DNA of 64,000 bases from Mytilus edulis. Lineage: Eukaryota > Mollusca > Bivalvia > Mytilida > Mytilidae. Below the pieces are notes generated by a model. It was not told the DNA's origin. It ran no database searches and saw nothing but the letters and a program-made list of their open reading frames with translations. Where the stretch lies: positions 95,696,749 to 95,760,748 of the forward strand of contig NC_092344.1 in assembly GCF_963676685.1 (NCBI RefSeq). Reading direction: 5' to 3'. The position numbers and the translations under genes are program-made. Below, in pieces: positions 21,401 through 30,023 of this stretch. The first letter of the stretch is position 1. Each line of letters begins with the position of its first letter.

Positions 21401-23349
21401 TGCTGCCATATTCTTATATTGCTTATAACTTCTCCTCACACATCATCCAATGATCATCAAAGTTGTTAATTGGGCCATAGACATGTTGCTACAAAAAAGT
21501 GTTGTACTTAAAAAATTCTACAAAGGTACTTTAAATTTGAATTGTAGTATTTAGTTTCTGAAATAAAAAAAGCAATATGAGGCTACTAGATTTTCTTATA
21601 AGATAATTATGAGGAGATAAAATGAAAACATCATCATTGCATATCATAATGGCATGTCTGACTTTCATCAATTAAAACAATTTTTTCATGAGAATTAAAA
21701 TGTTAAAAGTTTTACAGTTTAGATTAAGTGAGTAAAAATTCTATTCAAAGTTTTATATACAGTTCATAATGATTTTCCTGATACATTTATTCAATGTATT
21801 CTCTAGATTCTATATCTGATCATATCTGTATCCATGTAGTCGAACCTAAATGGGGATCTTTCAATATCTACATTTGAACAACAGTTTGTTGGCCACTTAA
21901 ATTTGTGAATTTAGCCATCCACAAAAACCACCAAAATTGGTACCCTACGAATAAAAGTACTTTCACAATTTAAATTATGATTTGCTGAATAAGGCATGAA
22001 GGTTCTTCAAATTTTCCATTTTCTTTTGTCCAATCAAAATATGCAAGGCATACAGTATAAAAATACTCTCTAAGAGACTTGCTTTTATTCAATAAACATA
22101 TTTAGTTTAATGATTTTTATATAGAGCTTTATATGATCATGCAGTTAATACCAATTTATTTGTTTATGACTTATAATTATTTTCCAGGGGTGATACAGAG
22201 GAGGAGGAAGAAGACAGTGACGATAACACAGAAAACCCAGCATTAGACAGTCTGGCTGCTGCCATCAAATATCAGGTACAGGCTTCTCAGTGATGATCAT
22301 TTCATACCAGTCTTATTTTGTAAATACTACAGTATTTTAGCCAGGATTTAAGGACAGAGGAGCAAATTTTTTTTTTAAGACTAAGAACAATTTGACACTG
22401 TGACTTGATTTTAAGGGCAGTGGAAAATTTCACTTTTCTCAATCTAGAGATATGCCTCCTGATTATTCAGAGCAAATCTGGCAGGCGTCTCTTTTCTCTA
22501 ACTTTAGTTTGTCTCAATGCAATGTTATGAAACTTATACATAATGCTTATTACCTTATTACCACAAAACACAGATCAAGTTTGAATTTTGGTGGCGTCAT
22601 TTTAACTATTCTAGTGTTAAGCCCTTTACAAATGGACAAATTGATAAATTTTTGGTTTCTGTTCTTTAACTTCAGTTTACCACAACCCAATGCTATGAAA
22701 CTTATACACAATGATTATTACCACATAATGCAGATCAAGTTTGAATTTTGGGGATGTCACTATAGTTATGTCCCTTTACAAATGGTAAAATTGCTGAATT
22801 TTTTATTTGATTCACTAACTTAAGTTTTGCCTCAACCAATTTTATGTGACTTATACATAGTACTTTTTACCACAAAACTCAGATCAAGTACAAATTTGGG
22901 AAGCGTCACTTTTACCCTTCTACAGATATGTCCCTTTTTAACACTTTGTATGATATGCAAGTGAGGGCGTCATCTATGTCCGATGGACACATTCCCTATT
23001 TATTTAGATGAAATTTAATTTTTGAATAATTTTACTCCCTTTATGACATCTTTATCCCTGCTGGTAAAGTGTTTTAGTATTGAAAATATGGCATTTGCTG
23101 CTGTGATGTGCAAGTAGAATTTGAATGTAATTTACTGGCAGTGTTAGTATATATTTTTTTACAATTGTAGACTACATCTTTGATTTCTTTATAAAACGTA
23201 TTTTGTAGAGAGAACAGATGGAAAAGACATCAATGAGGTATGGGGAGAGTAGTATGTATTTTGCTGATGTTGAGGAGGAACCAAAGAAGAAGAAATACAA
23301 AAAGGATGCCTACTTTAGTGATGAAGAGGAAATAGAGGATGATACATGA
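9301..23349 (+). CDS. ZCRB1: U11/U12 minor-spliceosome protein ZCRB1 (whole gene, six coding exons)
   Basis: Exons 9301-9413, 15357-15468, 19775-19882, 21094-21191, 22188-22275 and 23209-23349 join with GT/AG borders and unbroken phase to 660 nt, that is 219 residues plus stop; the human protein has 217. The N-terminus [19 protein letters not shown] fits the family almost word for word. An RRM spans about residues 10-85 (RNP2 [11 protein letters not shown]1 [10 protein letters not shown]). A CCHC zinc knuckle is complete at C107, C110, H115 and C120. Then come GEREPP, a lysine-rich patch (about 128-142), an acidic patch with [11 protein letters not shown], and an acidic tail with YFSDEEE. In vertebrates ZCRB1 is a nuclear U11/U12 snRNP component needed for minor-intron splicing; that role here is by homology. 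Introns are long and repeat-filled, and intron 1 is about 5.9 kb. Confidence 0.96.
9774..11238. mobile_element. TIR element in ZCRB1 intron 1
   Basis: The left end GGCCACACCAATTTGATTCC and the inverted right end GGCTACATCAATTTAATTTC form imperfect terminal repeats of about 32 bp. TCA flanks both ends (9771-9773 and 11239-11241). Blocks on either side (AGTGAACACCCCGGTTTTCT at 9643 and a similar AGTGAACACCCCAGTTTTCT at 11299) show related sequence outside the ends, so the host sequence is itself repetitive. The GGCC start with a 3-bp duplication suggests a PIF/Harbinger-like origin, but TCA is not the usual target. No transposase frame was found. Confidence 0.5.
11456..12397. mobile_element. 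Non-autonomous hAT-like element with 8-bp target duplication
   Basis: The 942-bp insert starts CAAGGTTGGC and ends, inverted, CAAGGTTGGGC. Exact CTTGACTT copies flank it at 11448-11455 and 12398-12405. Eight-bp duplications and C(A/T)RGGTTGGC-like ends are hallmarks of hAT transposons. Both subterminal regions are packed with GGTAAATACCGG and AATACTGG motifs, possible transposase-binding repeats. There is no transposase, so it depends on an element elsewhere. Confidence 0.75.
12398..13847. other. ZCRB1 intron 1, no recognised feature
   Basis: AT-rich intron sequence. Open frames near 12930-13250 on both strands show no family resemblance. Confidence 0.4.
13848..14368 (-). CDS. SGNH-hydrolase-like exon in ZCRB1 intron 1
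   Basis: On the minus strand, an acceptor (TTTCTTTGTAG) at 14369 opens a frame of about 172 residues ending in a stop at 13848. It holds the SGNH/GDSL fold landmarks: [11 protein letters not shown] at the nucleophile block (S-D-S in place of G-D-S), [11 protein letters not shown] as the asparagine block, [11 protein letters not shown], and a C-terminal [15 protein letters not shown] where family members usually have D-x-x-H. A tyrosine sits where the catalytic histidine is expected, so activity is doubtful. No upstream exon was found: a nearby ATG is separated by only 28 bp and a stop. Such domains also travel with transposons in molluscs. It could be the last exon of a nested gene, a retrocopy or a decaying element part. 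Confidence 0.5.
14850..15240 (-). repeat. TATGCCCC-family repeat units in ZCRB1 intron 1
   Basis: About two diverged ~165-bp units (CAAACTTTATTTTGC, then ATGAAACTTATACAACATGC, then TCACTTTTAAGATTC) run up to ATCCCATTGACACATTCCCC. The same blocks, better kept, lie at 22440-23010 and, in the opposite orientation, at 46510-46873. Confidence 0.6.
15357..15468 (+). CDS. ZCRB1: ZCRB1 coding exon 2
   Basis: Completes the [23 protein letters not shown] includes RNP1. The acceptor is TATGTTGCAG and the donor AAG|GTATTG. Length 112 nt, ending in phase 0. Confidence 0.94.
16506..16843 (-). mobile_element. Intact tRNA-derived SINE with perfect 15-bp target duplication
   Basis: TGGGGCAGTATGATT is repeated exactly at 16491-16505 and 16844-16858. 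The minus strand starts with a tRNA-like head: AGAGAGCCGTGGTGTAGTGG (A-box region) and, after about 25 bases, GGTTCGACTCCCGTC (B box). The body has GGACGATAAATGGCTGACCC, CTCTTGCACGTTAAAGACAC and TTCGAAAAAGAGCAGGC. A perfect duplication and intact Pol III boxes argue for fairly recent insertion. It lies in ZCRB1 intron 2. Confidence 0.85.
17085..17335 (-). repeat. TATGCCCC-family fragment
   Basis: Starts TTTTATGCCCCCACCATATT and carries one ~165-bp unit (AACCAAATTTTATGAAACTT, CAAGTCAAGTTTGAATTTTG) of the family seen at 22440-23010. Confidence 0.55.
17450..18200 (-). mobile_element. GAATGTGTCC / ATGCCCCATTTATGGGCAT element
   Basis: On the minus strand it starts with the hairpin TTTTATGCCCCATTTATGGG near 18200, then a CGTCCG-type microsatellite (18120-18165), then AAAGTTTTTAGTCGAGGTAG, and finishes with CAAGAATGTGTCC-like sequence near 17450. 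The middle contains a segment shared in inverted order with 18905-19510. A shorter copy with the same hairpin lies at 41998-42297. Confidence 0.55.
18905..19510 (+). repeat. Inverted copy of the 17450-18060 segment
   Basis: AGAACACACCCGTGATATCG at the start and blocks such as CTGAATTAAAGTATATAACT and TTGTCATCTGATAAAGTCAT match 17700-18060 in reverse order, and 19260-19460 matches 17530-17710. It lies about 260 bp before ZCRB1 exon 3. Confidence 0.6.
19775..19882 (+). CDS. ZCRB1: ZCRB1 coding exon 3
   Basis: Encodes the end of the RRM and the first half of the zinc knuckle: [20 protein letters not shown] then RCYECG with the first two zinc cysteines. Acceptor TATTTTTAG, donor GGT|GTAAGT, 108 nt, phase 0. 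Confidence 0.95.
19883..21093. other. ZCRB1 intron 3
   Basis: AT-rich intron of 1211 bp with GT/AG borders. No other feature was seen. Confidence 0.5.
21094..21191 (+). CDS. ZCRB1: ZCRB1 coding exon 4
   Basis: Completes the zinc knuckle (EEGHLSYKC) and runs into [20 protein letters not shown]. Acceptor AATTTCAG, donor GA|GTAAGT, 98 nt, phase 2. Confidence 0.95.
22188..22275 (+). CDS. ZCRB1: ZCRB1 coding exon 5
   Basis: Acidic linker [16 protein letters not shown] followed by the conserved [14 protein letters not shown]. Acceptor ATTTTCCAG, donor CAG|GTACAG, 88 nt, ending in phase 0. Confidence 0.93.
22440..23010 (-). repeat. Tandem ~165-bp units of the TATGCCCC family in ZCRB1 intron 5
   Basis: Three units recur with CTATGAAACTTATACACAAT-like, ACCACAAAACNCAGATCAAG and TTTACAAATGGNNAAATTG blocks. 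The segment ends GATGGACACATTCCC near 22990, the usual outer end of the family. The long open frame through it is a by-product of the tandem units. Confidence 0.65.
23209..23349 (+). CDS. ZCRB1: ZCRB1 coding exon 6 (C-terminus)
   Basis: Encodes [20 protein letters not shown], a lysine cluster, then [16 protein letters not shown] and a TGA stop at 23347-23349. The KK-x-x-YFSDEEE ending is conserved with vertebrates. Acceptor TTTTGTAG. Confidence 0.93.
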   Translation, partial: REQMEKTSMRYGESSMYFADVEEEPKKKKYKKDAYFSDEEEIEDDT

Positions 23350-23560
23350 AGCGTAAATAATGTCAACAGCTCCTGTTGTGATGAACTATACTCTAGTCCC
23401 CAGACTGAAAAAGATGTGATAGCCACATGTAAAAGTACTGACTTAATTTCATTGTTTTTGTTGTTCATGAAGACAGTTACATGTATGATATTTGTTATAT
23501 ACAATACAATATCTGTTTCAATTTGTTTATATCTAGAAGTGTAACTGCATCAAAGAAATG

Positions 23561-24382
23561 TTGTTATACCCCCGCTTTAAAAAAGGGGGGGTATACTGTT
23601 TTACCTCTGTCTGTCAGTCCGTCCGTCCATCAGTCCGTCAGTCAGTCCGTCCCATGAAACTTTCGTCACATTTTTCTCAGGAACTACACATCCACCCTTT
23701 CTGTAATTTGGTATCAACATTTATATATGTCAGCCATACCGTGTGATGCGTTTTCAGATTCATCACTTGACAACTTCCTGTTTACCGAACACTTGTCTGA
23801 TTTTACACATGATAGCCAAGTTGAAAATTTTTGTCACATTTTTCCCAGGAACTACAATACAAGGATTTCTGAAATTTGGTTTCAGGATTTATATAAGTCA
23901 GCTATACCGTGTGATGTGTTTTCAGATTCATCACTCGACAACTTCCTGTTTACCGAACACTTGTATGATTTTACACATGATAACCAAGTTGAAAATTTTC
24001 GTCACATTTTTCTCAGGAACTACAATACAAGGATTTCTGAAATTTGGTTTCAGGATTTATATAAGTCAGCTATACCGTGTGATGCGTTTTCAGATTCATC
24101 ACTCGACAACTTCCTGTTTACCGATCACTTGTATGATTTTACACATGATGACCAAGTTAAAAATTTTCGTCACATTTTTCTCAGGAACTACAATACAAGG
24201 ATTTCTGAAATTTGGTTTCAGGATTTTTATAAGTCAGCTATACCGTGTGATGCGTTTTCAGATTCATCACTCGACAACTTCCTGTTTACCGAACACTTGC
24301 ATATTTTTACACTATTAATATTATCCACTTGCGGCGGGGGTATCATCAGTGAGCAGTAGCTCGCAGTTTCACTTGTTCATAC
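23561..24382 (+). mobile_element. Modular tandem-core element (TACCCCCGC family), 168-bp units
   Basis: Starts with a hairpin TTATACCCCCGCTTTAAAAA / AAGGGGGGGTATA, then a CAGTCCGTCCGTCC microsatellite (23615-23652), then about 3.5 near-identical units of 168 bp (56 codons), and ends GCGGCGGGGGTATCATCAGT, AGCAGTAGCTCGCAG. Because 168 is a multiple of three and the unit has no stop in two frames, a 210-codon frame with four 56-residue repeats runs through it. It begins 211 bp after the ZCRB1 stop, so it may form or end the 3' UTR. Confidence 0.75.
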
Positions 24383-24419
24383 TTATTGCTAAATATCGAG
24401 AAAGATTTGATAAAATTTA

Positions 24420-24490
24420 GAATGGAAATGGGGAAAATGTGAAAGAGACAACAACCCATCAAAGAGCAGGTAACAGCCAAAGGCATACTG
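24420..24490 (+). repeat. AGAGACAACAACCC repeat fragment
   Basis: AATGGGGAAAATGTGAAAGA then GACAACAACCCATCAAAGAG. A sister copy is at 43040-43100. Confidence 0.45.
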
Positions 24491-24739
24491 TGTCAAATAT
24501 TTTGAAGAGATGTTTCCTCAGTATGGCTGTAAACTATTTTGATGATTTCAGTATTCTACTACTTTGACATTTAATCCTTATGATATTTTAACATTTCCTG
24601 ATATGTGTTTGGTCATACCGTAGCACTTAGATCAACTAAACTTTGTATGCAGAGGCATCTTACTGACTTTGACTTTGGCCTCAATGATAGTAAAACATTG
24701 TCATTGTGTAGGTGCACAAGTATTGAACAATAGTACTTA

Positions 24740-26654
24740 CACCGTGTAGAACGCCACATGCGGGGTGTCGGCTATGTTTGACATGGGGTGGCAATTTTGA
24801 AGCGACGAAAAAGTAACAAGGTAAGTTCAAGCATCAAAATTTCCTATTTTTAGAAATCTCAGTACCATATAATGTATTGCACGAAAGGAACCGCAACATA
24901 ATCTATTTCCTGAAACCAGAAGCAGTCGTTTTCAGTGCTCAGTTTTCTCAAACACCTCGCCCTAGTTTTCCGTGATGCAAATTTTGAGCCTTTATATGCA
25001 AATTTCGGTATAAAAAACTACTATACACAGCTACCCTCCGTATCATTTATATAGAATTGTATTCCTCTCATTGACTTAAACCAAATACCAGTTTCTTAGT
25101 AAAAATTAATTGGTTTTAAAACAGTAATTCATCAAAATATAAAGTGTCGCTCGGGGTGTCAGATTTTGCGTCGCAAGGGGTAGAGGCTTGTTATAAAAAA
25201 GATACATATTTGCATGTAAATTAGTCTTCATACGATACATTTTATTTCAAACACATCTACTTTACCATGACAAAACAAGGATTTTTCATTTTGCCTGTTT
25301 TTGGTCTTATAAAATATATGCTTTTGATTTCATTCACATCTACTTTACCATGACAAAATAAGGGTTTTTTCATTTTGCCTGTTTTTGGTCTTATAAAATA
25401 TATACTTTTGATTTCATTCACATCTACTTTACCATAACAAAATAAGGGTTTTTTCATTTTGCCTGTTTTTGGTCTTATAAAACATGTGCTTTTGATTTCA
25501 TTCATAGTAAAAACTGGCTCAAAATATTTAGTTTTCAGGCTGGTAAACGATTTCTTTTCCTTTTCAGTCACTATATATATCATGGTAAAAAAAAGTCAAG
25601 GCTATGGCTCAATAAACCAAAACATGGTGGAAAATCACAAAATACGTTTATGCATTTACATAATGTCTAAACAACAATTAATCTATTCGGGCATCGATCA
25701 GTTTGGGAAAATAAACTGATACAGTTACTAAATAAAAATTATATAAAATCATTTACGATCTCGAATATACATTTGCATTTACGAAATTGAAAAAAATATC
25801 ATGGAAAGATTAAAGATTTATATGTTCATAGCATTTAATTAAGTATATTCCTATTCAACTCAATTTAAATCATTAATGATTTGATAAATAATCGGGTACA
25901 CCCTTCTTCATTCATACGTGTAATTTTCATATTCTTACGTCCATTTGTCAATATTTTTGTATTTCAAAGGTATAATATAAAACAAACAACATTACACTTC
26001 TATTCATATCCAATTATTTTTCTACTTTGAGGCTTTATTTGCTATGTTTATCAATAAAAATACACAGTACTTAAAAGGCTAAAATATGGACCAAATGACA
26101 TACCTTAAGTTTGTAATTTGTCATCATAACAGTGTAGGTGTGTTTGTATTAATAAGTATCAGATAGAGATCGATTTATATGAAAATTTATTCTTTTTTAT
26201 GACAAGCCTCTACCCCGTGCGACGCAAAATCTGGCACCCCAAGCGACACTTTATATTTTGATGAATAACAGTTTTAAAACCAACTGATTTTAACTAAAAA
26301 AACTGGTATTTGGTATAAGTCAATGAGAGGAATACAATTCTATATAAATGATACGGAGGGTAGCAGTGTAAAGTAGTTTTTTAAACCGAAATTTGCATAT
26401 AAAGGCTCAAAATCTGCAACACGGAAAACTAGGGCGAGGTGTTTGAGAAAACTGAGCACTGAAGACGACTGCTTCTGCTTTCAGGAAATAGATTATGTTG
26501 CGGTTCCTTCCGTGCAATACATTATATGGTACTGAGAGATCTAAAAATAAGAAATTTTGATGCTTGAACTTACCTTGTTACTTTTTCGTCGCTTCAAAAT
26601 TGCCACCCCATGTCAAACATAGCCGACACCCCGCATGTGGCGTTCTACACGGTG
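24740..26654. mobile_element. Transib/RAG-like TIR element, non-autonomous (CACCGTG ends)
   Basis: The 1915-bp element begins CACCGTGTAGAACGCCACAT and ends with its exact inverse. ACTTA directly flanks both ends (24735-24739 and 26655-26659). The terminal repeats are very long, about 450 bp (24740-25197 and 26206-26654), with few differences; each carries phrases such as GGGGTGTCGGCTATGTTTGA and AACTAGGGCGAGGTGTTTGA or their complements. The middle holds an 84-bp tandem repeat. CAC...GTG ends with 5-bp duplications are the Transib/ProtoRAG pattern. No transposase frame was seen. Other superfamilies with CAC ends (CACTA, Chapaev) make shorter duplications. Confidence 0.75.
25257..25510. repeat. 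84-bp tandem repeat, three copies
   Basis: Units of 84 bp containing ATTCACATCTACTTTACCAT, TTTTTCATTTTGCCTG and TTTTTGGTCTTATAAAA repeat three times with few changes, inside the CACCGTG element. The length (28 codons) keeps a minus-strand frame open, which is an artefact. Confidence 0.8.
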
Positions 26655-26749
26655 ACTTACCATTGATAAAACTTTGTATGCAGAAGCATTGTGAAATCCA
26701 GATGTGTCAAATACCAAAATTAAGTCCCTCTGACCTTGACCCCTACTAG

Positions 26750-27110
26750 GCTTTAAAGCTTATTACCTTTATATCAGTACCAGTGACTTATTTCTCACAT
26801 TATTCATATGCATGTATTTGTTAGTGATTGTGATATAAATGTTGAAGGTTATAAAACTAAATAAAATATGAAATAATGAAATCTTAAGTATGGTTCTTTC
26901 TTGTTGCCATTAAAGTAATTGATTTAGAAATGTATGTTTATTGCTTGCCTGTATCTGTAACAGTAATATATTGATTAAGCTTGATACTTCATAAGGTAGT
27001 ATACCAAGACTAGCAATATTCTGTATAAAGTTTTCTAATCTATTTGACATATGGCTGTAGACTTTGATCCCATAATCCTAGTTCAATGACTTGTTATAAA
27101 GAGGTTAATA
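26750..27110. other. Gene-free stretch
   Basis: No feature recognised. Confidence 0.3.
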
Positions 27111-27114
27111 CAAA

Positions 27115-27260
27115 AATGAGATGTGGTATCATTGCCAATGAGACCAAATAGTGTAGAAGCTAGCAGCTACTTAGTTAACTATATTTAGTCTAAATATAAA
27201 AATGCAGATGTGGTATGATTGCCAGTGAGACAACTCTCCACAAGATAACCACTTAATTAC
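27115..27260 (+). repeat. GATGTGGTATGATTGCCAATGAG fragments (two)
   Basis: Two partial copies: AGATGTGGTATCATTGCCAA (27119) and CAGATGTGGTATGATTGCCA with GAGACAACTCTCCACAAG (27206). Full copies are at 27900-28567 and 48070-48485. Confidence 0.6.
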
Positions 27261-27284
27261 AGGCTTCTGAATAGAATGTTTGTA

Positions 27285-27475
27285 AGGAGACCGAGAGGCC
27301 TCTGTGGCTTGGTGCACTCGACTCCAATCTTAATTGACTAGAATTGTCAGTTTTCCTACCGAATGTCAGCAGTTCTCTCCGGGCACCTAGGCTTCATCCA
27401 ACCAATATAAACTGACTGCCACGAAATAACACAATAGTATTGAAAGTGATGTTAAACACCAATCAATCAATCATA
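27285..27475 (+). mobile_element. tRNA-derived SINE, second copy
   Basis: Body matches the SINE at 1148-1354: GCACTCGACTCCAATCTTAA, TTGACTAGAATTGTCAG, CTGACTGCCACGAAATA, then GTTAAACACCAATCAATC. No clean target duplication, so it is older. Confidence 0.7.
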
Positions 27476-27899
27476 TAAGGGGACAGGAGTTATCTGTTCT
27501 TGACTTTTGTTTACAGTTCAATGTAACATTTATGTGTGTTTTAGTCTGCTACTCATTCATTATGAGTAAAAGATTATCATATATGTCACCATTGGAAACA
27601 CAATTGTATGCTGTTAGGTTTAAATGAGTTTTTGTAGAGGTTATCTGACCTTTACATCAGTTTCATGGTTCAGTATTCTTGTTTCTCAGTAACCATGGGT
27701 ATTAGGTCAACTGTATTTGATTTACAGAATTCAGTTATACATGTCTGGCTGGAAGTAGTAACCTGATATTGACCACATTTATGTTGTTTATTGATTTAAC
27801 TAAAGTTTTCTAATAGACAGTTCATAAAGTAAGTACTTCATCCAAAATATTTTCAATTTTTATCCAAAATATTTTCAATGTGTTCAGTTTTATGAAATA

Positions 27900-28567
27900 A
27901 TGAGATGTGGTATGAATGCCAATGAGACAACAATCCAAAAGAGTTCAAATGAACCAGTTTTAAGCAACTATAGCTTACTGTACGACCTCCAACATTGAGC
28001 AAAAACCATATATAAGTATATAAATCTGACAGCTATAACAGGCCTAGACATGACAAATACGAAACAATTCAAACCAAAAGCAAATAGGTTCAACCCACCA
28101 CTTTTTTTTTATAAATGTCCAGTACCAAGTCAGGAAAATAGCAGTTGTTATCCTATAGTTCATTTCTGTGTGAGGTGCATTGTCGTTTGTCTTTTGTTCA
28201 ATTCAGTGTTTTGTTGTAACCAAGTTTTGTTTTCTCTCAAACGATTTATGACATTTCAAACAGCGGTATACTACTGTTGCCTTTATTTGTCAATTTTCAT
28301 AACACATTATATTCACATTTCCATAGTATGTTCAACAACTGTGCAAAATATTGTAGTTGTCATATCCAAATTTTTTTTAGTTTTAGTGTTCATAGAATGT
28401 AACTCTCCAAATTTTTGATATTGTAACCAGCAATTAGTAATTTTTTTTTCAAAATGAACTCCAGAAGCCAAATTTTTGCCAAAAATTAATATGCTCATGG
28501 ATCTCTGTCAATTGGTCTCTGGTGTAGAGTAGTGTCTTTGGCAATCATATCCCATCTTCTTATTTTT
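27900..28567 (+). mobile_element. Hairpin/TIR element, GATGTGGTATGA family
   Basis: The left end GAGATGTGGTATGAATGCCA and the inverted right end GAAGATGGGATATGATTGCC form terminal repeats continuing through the GAGACAA and AGAGACC blocks. The left half carries the ACTGTACGACCTCCAACATT and CTATAACAGGCCTAGACATG blocks common to copies at 31195 and 48070. A copy of the TATGACAGTTGTT repeat seems nested near 28120. Confidence 0.55.
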
Positions 28568-28599
28568 ATACTTCAACATATTATGACAGCACCAAACAA

Positions 28600-30018
28600 A
28601 ATTTTAAGAGTACATCCCATTCTTTTGGATTTGTTTTGTGTTTACTAAAATTGTCAATACAAAGAAGGATGAATAAAGTGAAAACTAAAGGACTCCATCC
28701 TTAACGCTAAAATGTATGGCCATGACAAGAATTTTAATTGTCCCTTTAAAATTCACAAATTAATTAAAACCATAAGTTTAATACATATTTTATATACAAA
28801 CAATATAACAGACTAATAAACATGCCTCTAAAGCAAAAGAAAATTAACAATACACAATGAAAATACATTTTTGTTTAACACAAAATCATATTGCACAGAG
28901 GTTGCTAACATATATCATCATTAAATGGATGTATTCTATATTTATCTGCAATTCTTTTACTCTACCTCCTTTACATGAAATACAATTTTTCCTCATCCAA
29001 AAAAAAGAAAGAATGCTCAGTACATGTATAATCAAACTAGCATTTATAAGATCACTAAATCTATCGTTTCCTATGCACATATATAGATTCTACCACTGCA
29101 TCAAGTGTGATACAATATTTTTCCTGTTTGTTTTTATTATTATATTTCCAACTTTGTGATATAAATGGTGGATCGTGGAAGGGTCCATTTGGGGATTTAA
29201 CAATGGCCCTGAAAAACCATCAACAATATGGAGGTAATAATGCATTCTCTCAAACAATCTTGAATGAGAATGCAAAAAAAAATTTTAAAAAATTACAATA
29301 AAAAAAGTAATCAAATAGATTATTATTTTGAGATATATTGTTCTGAAATCACACATAGCTTAATTGATACATTTATGGGACCATATAAATTGGATTGTGA
29401 CAGGAAGTGAGCACTTAACTAGTCACATGACATCGTGATCATTGACAAGTAAAACAAACATGCAAAATCCACTTGATATAACAATAACCTTCTGGACTTT
29501 ATCAGATAGCACCCAACATACATCATTATTGCACCCAATCATAAATTAGATATCCTTATATTTCACCTGGCTCTACCAGAGACTAGTTAGACTGGAACTA
29601 GGGATACTTTATCACATGAAATTCATTTGAATAAATTATAAAATGCAACTGATCAATTAATTCTGTTTGTATTCCAAAATCATGATGGCTGAATAGTAAA
29701 GTCTACATCATGATAGGACTCTAACGATGAATATTGCCTTTCTGAATGATTCAAATCTGAACATAAACAAAAGCAGTCAAGTAATATACTTATTCTAACT
29801 TATAGTAGACAGACCCAAAACCTGAATTATAGTTAACCGATCAAAACTTGACTTATATAAAGCTGGCCACAACTTGGCATATTAGTAATATATATACTAA
29901 CAGAACTTATGACCCAAACTTAACTACCGTAATTGTTAACCGACATAATTAAAGGTGGTGAATAAAGACAGTCAATGAACAGAGAGTATGAAAAAAAGTG
30001 TTAGTTTCTAATTGCAAT
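28600..30018. other. Gene-free intergenic stretch
   Basis: Between ZCRB1 and the CACAGTG element. Only unconvincing frames of 60 to 100 codons are present. Confidence 0.4.
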
Positions 30019-30023
30019 AACTT

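Noticed and set aside
23727..24359. 210-codon open frame with four 56-residue repeats, as a repeat-protein gene
   Set aside because: It lies inside a mobile element with 168-bp tandem units; two frames are open at once, and there is no start context, intron or family match.
25257..25583. Minus-strand lysine-rich frame with 28-residue repeats
   Set aside because: A by-product of the 84-bp tandem repeat inside the CACCGTG element.
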